This document shows, in pieces, positions 60,469 to 64,000 of a stretch of 64,000 nucleotides of DNA. A program made the position numbers and the translations under genes. Under the pieces are notes generated by a model, which saw nothing but the letters and a program-made list of their open reading frames with translations, was not told the DNA's origin and ran no database searches. The stretch is from an uncultured Bacteroides sp. (GTDB lineage: Bacteria; Bacteroidota; Bacteroidia; Bacteroidales; Bacteroidaceae). Each line of letters starts with the position of its first letter. The stretch's first letter is position 1. The stretch is taken from assembly GCA_900544675.1 (NCBI GenBank), contig UQVZ01000008.1, positions 53,023 through 117,022 of the forward strand. Reading direction: 5' to 3'.

Positions 60469-60758
60469 AGGCGGATTGTTATCGGTTCGACACTCCCGTG
60501 GCTTTTCCGTCCGTGCAGGCTTTCCAGTTCCGCCCTGTGGCGTTCAAGGTGTTCGGTGACGATGTTGTCTATGTAGCCGGATATGGTCGTCCCTTGCCCT
60601 CCTGCCATGCCCACAATCCGCTTGACGGCTTCATGGTTCTCACGGCTGATGTACACCGCCTTCTGTGCGGTCCCTTCCGGCTTGCGGCTGTTAAGGTACT
60701 TGCCGATGTGGGCTTCATCCTTTCTCTTCCGTCTGAAAATGTTGATGCTCAGTTTCAT
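60462..60758 (-). CDS. DUF3408 protein, third tandem copy
   Basis: 98 residues: MKLSINIFRRKRKDEAHIGK, AVYISRENHEAVKRIVGMAG and QGTTISGYIDNIVTEHLERH. The central block is the DUF3408 pattern shared with the two upstream genes: a beta strand (VYIS), a helix of charged residues ending in I(V/R)G, a turn, then (I/L)SxYIDNV(L/T)EHxxxxH. That strand-helix-helix order is ribbon-helix-helix-like, so DNA binding at the transfer origin or tra promoters is plausible. ATG overlaps the stop of the second copy by four bases. Confidence 0.78.
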   Translation of the reverse strand: MKLSINIFRRKRKDEAHIGKYLNSRKPEGTAQKAVYISRENHEAVKRIVGMAGGQGTTISGYIDNIVTEHLERHRAELESLHGRKSHGSVEPITIRLW

Positions 60759-61087
60759 GATTCCTGCTGTTCCGTTTTAGGGTTGGTAAATGGGACTGCC
60801 TGTTCCAGCAAGTCCGTGATTTCGTTCTGATGTTCCTCGAAATACCGCTCCAGCACGTTGTCTATATAGTCTGACAAGGTAATCTTGTCCTTGCCCGCTG
60901 CACGGATAATGCTCCGTATCCGCTCGCAGTGTTCGTCACTGATGTGTACCGGCTTGTCCTTACGGACGGTTCTGTCCGCTTCTTTCAGGAATGTGGAAAC
61001 ATAGTATTCCAGTCCTTGTTTCTTGTTACTGTCCTGTCCGACGGACGTTTTCGGGCTTTTCTTCTTGTTTGTTCTTGCTTTTTCCAT
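60755..61087 (-). CDS. DUF3408 protein, second tandem copy
   Basis: 110 residues with a lysine-rich N-terminus (KARTNKKKSPKTSVGQDSNK) and the shared core PVHISDEHCERIRSIIRAAG, KDKITLSDYIDNVLERYFEE. Same strand-helix-helix plan as its neighbours. Placed in the traB/traC region of CTnDOT-type operons; the exact letter is left open. ATGA overlap with the third copy suggests coupled expression and possibly joint assembly. Confidence 0.78.
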   Translation of the reverse strand: MEKARTNKKKSPKTSVGQDSNKKQGLEYYVSTFLKEADRTVRKDKPVHISDEHCERIRSIIRAAGKDKITLSDYIDNVLERYFEEHQNEITDLLEQAVPFTNPKTEQQES

Positions 61088-61106
61088 TGTTGTTCTTGTC
61101 TTAATG

Positions 61107-61520
61107 TTAATAAATGTCTTTATAATTCTTCTTGTAAAGCCTGCGTATCACTTCCTCGTTTTCCTTGAAGTGATGTTCAAGCACATGGTTCACATAAACC
61201 GAGAGTGAAAGGCTGTCCTTTCCGATAACCCTGACGATGCCCCGGATGCGTTCATGGAGTTCCGGGTATATATAGGCGGATTTCGCCGACTTGACCGGGC
61301 CTTTTATCGGTTGGAGGAATTTTTCCATGTATTCCGCCTCCTGCATTCCGGCATCATCGCTTTCCTTTGGCAGCGTGTCCTGTTCCTGTGACCGGGCAGG
61401 GCTTTCCTCGCCGTTTCCTTTCGCGTATGCACTGTCTTGGGCGGCGGGCGCGGGCATTTCCGGACGGAACGAGTCCAGGAATTTGCCGGGGTCAATATCG
61501 ACATCAAGTTTCTTCGCCAT
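61107..61520 (-). CDS. DUF3408 protein, first tandem copy (TraB position)
   Basis: 137 residues: a Pro/Ala/Glu-rich N-terminal region (about 1-70) and the shared core SAYIYPELHERIRGIVRVIG, KDSLSLSVYVNHVLEHHFKE. Directly follows traA by four bases, the position of TraB in CTnDOT. With a ParA-type ATPase upstream, a ParB-like or centromere-binding role for this family is an attractive inference. Confidence 0.8.
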   Translation of the reverse strand: MAKKLDVDIDPGKFLDSFRPEMPAPAAQDSAYAKGNGEESPARSQEQDTLPKESDDAGMQEAEYMEKFLQPIKGPVKSAKSAYIYPELHERIRGIVRVIGKDSLSLSVYVNHVLEHHFKENEEVIRRLYKKNYKDIY

Positions 61521-61524
61521 GTGT

Positions 61525-62286
61525 TCAACGCTTTACGATGCCGAGTATTTCTTCCGCGAGGGCGTCGATGCCGCTCCCTTTTGCCAACGCCTTGTCCGGC
61601 GGAAGTAACGTGGAGCGGAAGAACGGGCGGTCCCCTTCCTCCGAGCCTTCCTTGCGGAAACGCTTGCTGTCGGGCAGGCAGGTATTGAGCACTTCAAGCC
61701 CCATCCCGGCTATCACCTTGTCATAGATGTCGTACAGGTCGGTCTTCTCGCGCTTGTCCACCATGTTCCACAAGAGGCGGATGCCCTTGATGTTCGACTT
61801 GCCTGTAGTGATCAGTGTGTCGTTGATGATGCTTGCGTACTTCAACGAGCTTTCCATGATGAAACGGTCCGCCGCTATCGGGCAGAAGATGTAGTCCATC
61901 GTCGCTACCGTCCTTATCAGGTCGAGGTTGTTCACTGTACCCGTCAGGTCGAAGAAGATGAAGTCGGGCGGCGTCGCCGACTCGATGAAAGGCTTGGCCG
62001 TCTCTATCGCATTGTCGGGACGGCTGCCCACTATCGGGTAGGCGCGTTTGCCGATGCGCTTGAACTGGTCGTATGCCAGCTTGCGCAGGTACGGGTTGCG
62101 TTCGATATTCTTCAGGTCACGCTCGCGCATGTCCTTGATGCTGAACTGGGGGTAGTCGCAGTCCACGACCGCCACGTCGTACCCCTTCACGTAATACAGG
62201 TAACTCGCCATCAGCACGGTGAGTGTCGTTTTGCCTGCCCCTCCCTTCTGGGTGGAGAAGGCGATGAACAAAGGTTCTTTTTTCAT
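61525..62286 (-). CDS. traA: TraA, ParA/MinD-type ATPase
   Basis: 253 residues. The deviant Walker A STQKGGAGKTTLTVLMASYL (residues 11-30) has the signature lysines of ParA. Walker A' DVAVVDCDYPQFSIKDMRER and Walker B-like PDFIFFDLTGTVNNLDLIRT follow. As first gene of the tra operon it probably positions the element or the transfer complex, acting with the DUF3408 proteins. The upstream region holds the 240-bp repeats; no clear -7 box was found in front of it. Confidence 0.9.
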   Translation of the reverse strand: MKKEPLFIAFSTQKGGAGKTTLTVLMASYLYYVKGYDVAVVDCDYPQFSIKDMRERDLKNIERNPYLRKLAYDQFKRIGKRAYPIVGSRPDNAIETAKPFIESATPPDFIFFDLTGTVNNLDLIRTVATMDYIFCPIAADRFIMESSLKYASIINDTLITTGKSNIKGIRLLWNMVDKREKTDLYDIYDKVIAGMGLEVLNTCLPDSKRFRKEGSEEGDRPFFRSTLLPPDKALAKGSGIDALAEEILGIVKR

Positions 62287-62396
62287 GCTTTCTTCTTTTA
62301 ATTGTTAATAACTGGTTTTCTGTCCGGTCGGCGTACCGCCTTGCCTGTCGCCTTGCCGTCACGTCCGCTGTCCGTCCGTTGTGCCTGCTTGTCGGT

Positions 62397-62876
62397 CTGC
62401 CTGTCCTCCGGCTGTCCGGCAGACTGGACAGCCGGGAATCCGGCAAACGGGTCGGTCGGACGGCTTTCCTGTTAGACGGCAGGCTGGTCGGACGACCTTT
62501 CCGCCTGCAAAGGAAACGGTATTTTTCCAAGTCCGTATCGTTTCTCCCGTTGGTGACAGCTTGTGGCAGCAAGTGGCAGGGAGTGGCTTCATTCGCGGAT
62601 GCTTCCAAGGAGCCTTTCTCCTTCTGACCAACCAATCTGCCTGTCCCCCGGCTGTCCGGCAGGATGGCCATCCGGCAATCCGGCGGGCGGGTCGGTCGGA
62701 CGGTTCGCCCACCGGACGGCAAGCCGGTCAGCCGACCTTTCTGCCTGCAAAGTAAAGGGCATTTTCCCATATCCGTATCGTTTTCGGTCTTGGTGGCAGC
62801 TTGTGGCAGTAAGTGGTAGGGAGTGGCTTCGTTCTTATCACGTTTTCAAAGGCTTAAACGCCTTACCTTTGCATCC
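62397..62876. repeat. Two-copy 240-bp direct repeat
   Basis: Copy A (62397-62636) and copy B (62637-62876) are adjacent with a period of exactly 240 bases. They align without visible indels over about 200 bases, with many substitutions. Shared blocks include CGGGTCGGTCGGACGG-like sequence, CGACCTTTC(C/T)GCCTGCAAAG, TCCGTATCGTTT, GCAGCTTGTGGCAG and GGGAGTGGCTTC. Copy A holds a 10-bp stem CCGGCTGTCC/GGACAGCCGG that is broken in copy B. The last 40 bases differ, and in copy B they contain the mobA promoter. Confidence 0.85.
62864..62871 (+). promoter_or_regulatory. -7 element of mobAB
   Basis: TACCTTTG in TTACCTTTGCATCC, a full -7 match followed by a 330-base leader before mobA. Confidence 0.55.
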
Positions 62877-63044
62877 AAGCGGCAGGGCAAAACCGAAAGC
62901 GCGTACCGCAGGCCCCGGCTCCGTCCTTCTTTTGGGCAGCCGAAAGGTATCGGGCAACCGATGCCTTGCTGGGTCGGTAACGACAGATATAATCCCAATC
63001 CGTCTGCCACGGATTTTTGTGTCCTCAAAGACACAGCAAGGTGT

Positions 63045-63084
63045 CCTTTGAGTTACTCAAAGGGTTTCGGGTTACTCCCGAAAC
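63045..63084. other. Paired hairpins, candidate oriT
   Basis: CCTTTGAGTTACTCAAAGG (63045-63063) is immediately followed by GTTTCGGG...CCCGAAAC (63064-63084). Both loops contain GTTACTC. An imperfect GTGTC...GACAC stem (63020-63035) precedes them. Placement upstream of mobA fits an origin of transfer or relaxosome-binding region, which remains inference. Confidence 0.5.
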
Positions 63085-63179
63085 GGCCTTGCCCCATGCG
63101 GGAAGGGGCTTCCTCTCCGAAGTCGGGAAGCCTGTTTCCACCTGCGGTGCGTATGCCGAAGCTGCGCTTATGCCGTGAC

Positions 63180-63192
63180 ACCACTAAATCCA
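63180..63192 (+). promoter_or_regulatory. Shared leader motif upstream of mobA
   Basis: ACCACTAAATCCA, ending seven bases before the mobA ATG. Same motif, sense orientation, as at traE, traI and traN. Confidence 0.65.
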
Positions 63193-63199
63193 TTGTAAT

Positions 63200-63646
63200 A
63201 TGAACGAGAACAAGACGAAAGACAGGGCGGAAACGCCCAAGTGGGGGCGGCACCCACGTGAAAGCCGCAAGTCGCACTGTGTGATGGTGCGTTTCGATGA
63301 CGGGGAATGGCTCAGGTTTCTCGCCATGCACGGCAAGTCCGGCGTGGAGGCGAGGGCGGTATTTCTGAAGGCGCACTTCTTCGGGCAGCCCTTTCGGGTG
63401 CTGGTCACGGACAAGACACTGCTCGACTACTGCACGAAGCTGTCCGCTTTCCATGCGCAGTACCGCATGGTGGGCAACAATTACAACCAAGTGGTCAAGG
63501 AGCTGCGCTGCCATTTCTCCGAGAAGAAGGCGATGGCGTTGCTCTACAGGCTGGAGCAGTGCACGAAGGAACTGGCCGCAATCACGCGGCAGGTCGTTGA
63601 ACTGTCAAGGGAGTTTCAGGAAAGATGGTCGCAAAAATCACGGTAG
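63200..63646 (+). CDS. mobA: MobA, relaxosome accessory protein
   Basis: 148 residues: an N-terminal basic stretch (TPKWGRHPRESRKSHCVMVR) leading into a ribbon-helix-helix-like region, then the family signature YRMVGNNYNQVVKELRCHFS and a C-terminal helical tail (LEQCTKELAAITRQVVELSR). The GNNYNQVVK motif is typical of MobC/MobA-type accessory proteins that bind oriT and help the relaxase nick. Its end overlaps the mobB start by 22 bases. Confidence 0.88.
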   Translation: MNENKTKDRAETPKWGRHPRESRKSHCVMVRFDDGEWLRFLAMHGKSGVEARAVFLKAHFFGQPFRVLVTDKTLLDYCTKLSAFHAQYRMVGNNYNQVVKELRCHFSEKKAMALLYRLEQCTKELAAITRQVVELSREFQERWSQKSR

Positions 63647-63972
63647 GAACGTCGCTGTACGGCGCGCTCGCCTACAACGGCATGAAGGTGAACGAGGGTG
63701 AGGGGAAGCTGCTTGCCGTGAACAAGGTCTTTGACGACGGCAGCGGGCGGGTGGACATCGCCCGTGCCGAACAGGATTTCAAACGCTACATGCCGGAGAA
63801 CGTCCGCACACGGAACAAGGTCATCCATATCTCCCTCAATCCTCATCCTGACGACCGCCTGACGGACATGGAGATGGAACAGCTTGCACGGGAGTATCTG
63901 GAGAAGCTGGGGTACGGCGACCAGCCCTATCTAATCTTCAAACATGAGGGTGCGTCCGTAAAGGTCGCATGA
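63625..63972 (+). pseudogene. mobB: MobB relaxase, N-terminal part, interrupted before the histidine motif
   Basis: The ATG at 63625 opens a relaxase/mobilization nuclease N-terminus: MVAKITVGTSLYGALAYNGM with candidate catalytic tyrosines, TRNKVIHISLNPHPDDRLTD, and LAREYLEKLGYGDQPYLIFK. After FKHE, where relaxases of this family normally continue with D-x-x-x-x-H-x-H, the reading changes to GASVKVA and a stop (63970-63972). The expected HxH metal site is therefore missing from this frame. The break at about 63950 fits the 5' end of a group II intron. If the intron splices, the gene could be functional; otherwise it is truncated. Confidence 0.75.
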
Positions 63973-64000
63973 TAAATATCTCTTTGGCAAGAGATTAGGT
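63950..64000 (+). mobile_element. Putative 5' end of a group II intron inside mobB
   Basis: From 63950 the sequence reads GTGCGTCCGTAAAGGTCGCA, starting with the GTGCG consensus of group II introns, exactly where the relaxase frame is lost. A stem ATCTCTT-TGGC-AAGAGAT follows at 63978-63995. Only 51 bases are visible, so the intron and its maturase cannot be confirmed here. Confidence 0.5.

Larger units (their letters stand above)
62287..63199. other. Control region between divergent traA and mobA
   Basis: A 913-base gap. From left to right: GTCCG-rich sequence, a 240-bp two-copy direct repeat, the mobA promoter, and a 330-base leader with paired hairpins and the shared leader motif. Frames open across the repeats on the minus strand have low-complexity Arg/Pro/Ser content and are not accepted as genes. 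The transfer origin is most likely here. Confidence 0.7.
43613..64000. mobile_element. CTnDOT-family integrative conjugative element, one end; continues past the window
   Basis: A contiguous G+C-rich block of transfer genes in CTnDOT order: traA through traQ on the minus strand, mobA-mobB divergent on the plus strand, and small cargo genes between traQ and the element end. Integrase, excision, regulatory (rte) and resistance modules, normally beyond the mob genes, are outside the window. The left limit is uncertain by a few hundred bases. One probable nested insertion, a group II intron in mobB, starts at the right edge. Confidence 0.85.

Noticed and set aside
62117..62770. Minus-strand frame of 217 codons across the 240-bp repeats
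   Set aside because: Its Arg/Pro/Ser-rich low-complexity translation follows the repeat composition, and its 3' part overlaps traA in another frame. Kept only as a possibility within the repeat finding.
1..64000. CRISPR arrays and tRNA or rRNA genes
   Set aside because: No regularly spaced repeat-spacer pattern was seen. No cloverleaf or rRNA-like stretch was noticed by eye; a tRNAscan or Rfam search was not possible.

Overview
The window comes from a Bacteroidales genome, most likely Bacteroides or Phocaeicola. The evidence is the TAnnTTTG -7 promoter element in front of many genes, weak Shine-Dalgarno sequences, Bacteroidota families (DUF4270, DUF3078, DUF4295, glutamine synthetase III, class III fructose bisphosphatase, LL-diaminopimelate aminotransferase) and a CTnDOT-type transfer operon. 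Species cannot be fixed from this stretch.

Bases 1 to about 43,100 are ordinary chromosome in short, often convergent units. In order: a beta-ketoacyl synthase cut by the window edge and a GNAT-like protein; a lipoprotein plus glutathionylspermidine-synthase-like pair; HD and TerB/DnaJ proteins; a DUF4270 lipoprotein and a one-domain starch-synthase-like protein; panC-panD; fbp, an AspT/YidE-type transporter, glutamine synthetase III and dapL on the minus strand; map, tsaD and a CinA-type amidase; rpmB-rpmG-DUF4295; an S9 peptidase; a NimA-like flavoprotein, iron alcohol dehydrogenase and Crp regulator facing a SugE-type exporter; fhs and an M23 peptidase; yidC and pyrG; DUF3078 and TRIC membrane proteins; an OmpA lipoprotein and glyA; a beta-barrel protein, flavin reductase and pyrI-pyrB; PBP1A; and an AT-rich ECF sigma factor gene. 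Many convergent gene ends share strong hairpins.

From about 43.6 kb to the right edge lies one end of an integrative conjugative element of the CTnDOT family, visibly richer in G+C. A 1.4-kb non-coding stretch holds a candidate attachment core and a long hairpin. It is followed by nine small plus-strand cargo genes, including PcfK- and PcfJ-like ones. Then comes the minus-strand transfer operon, from traA near 62.3 kb to traQ and a lysozyme gene near 48.2 kb, encoding a Bacteroidota type IV secretion machine. Right of traA is a 0.9-kb control region with a two-copy 240-bp repeat, a promoter and paired hairpins (candidate oriT), then mobA and mobB on the plus strand. No integrase, excision or antibiotic-resistance gene is inside the window.

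The most notable points are: the relaxase gene mobB breaks off right before its histidine motif at a sequence that looks like the 5' end of a group II intron; a 13-base motif, ACCACTAAATCCA, occurs in the sense orientation upstream of mobA, traE, traI and traN; the 240-bp repeat between traA and mobA has diverged without visible indels over about 200 bp; the TraP primase has replaced all four zinc ligands; and two copies of a promoter-plus-leader unit lie beside the element boundary.
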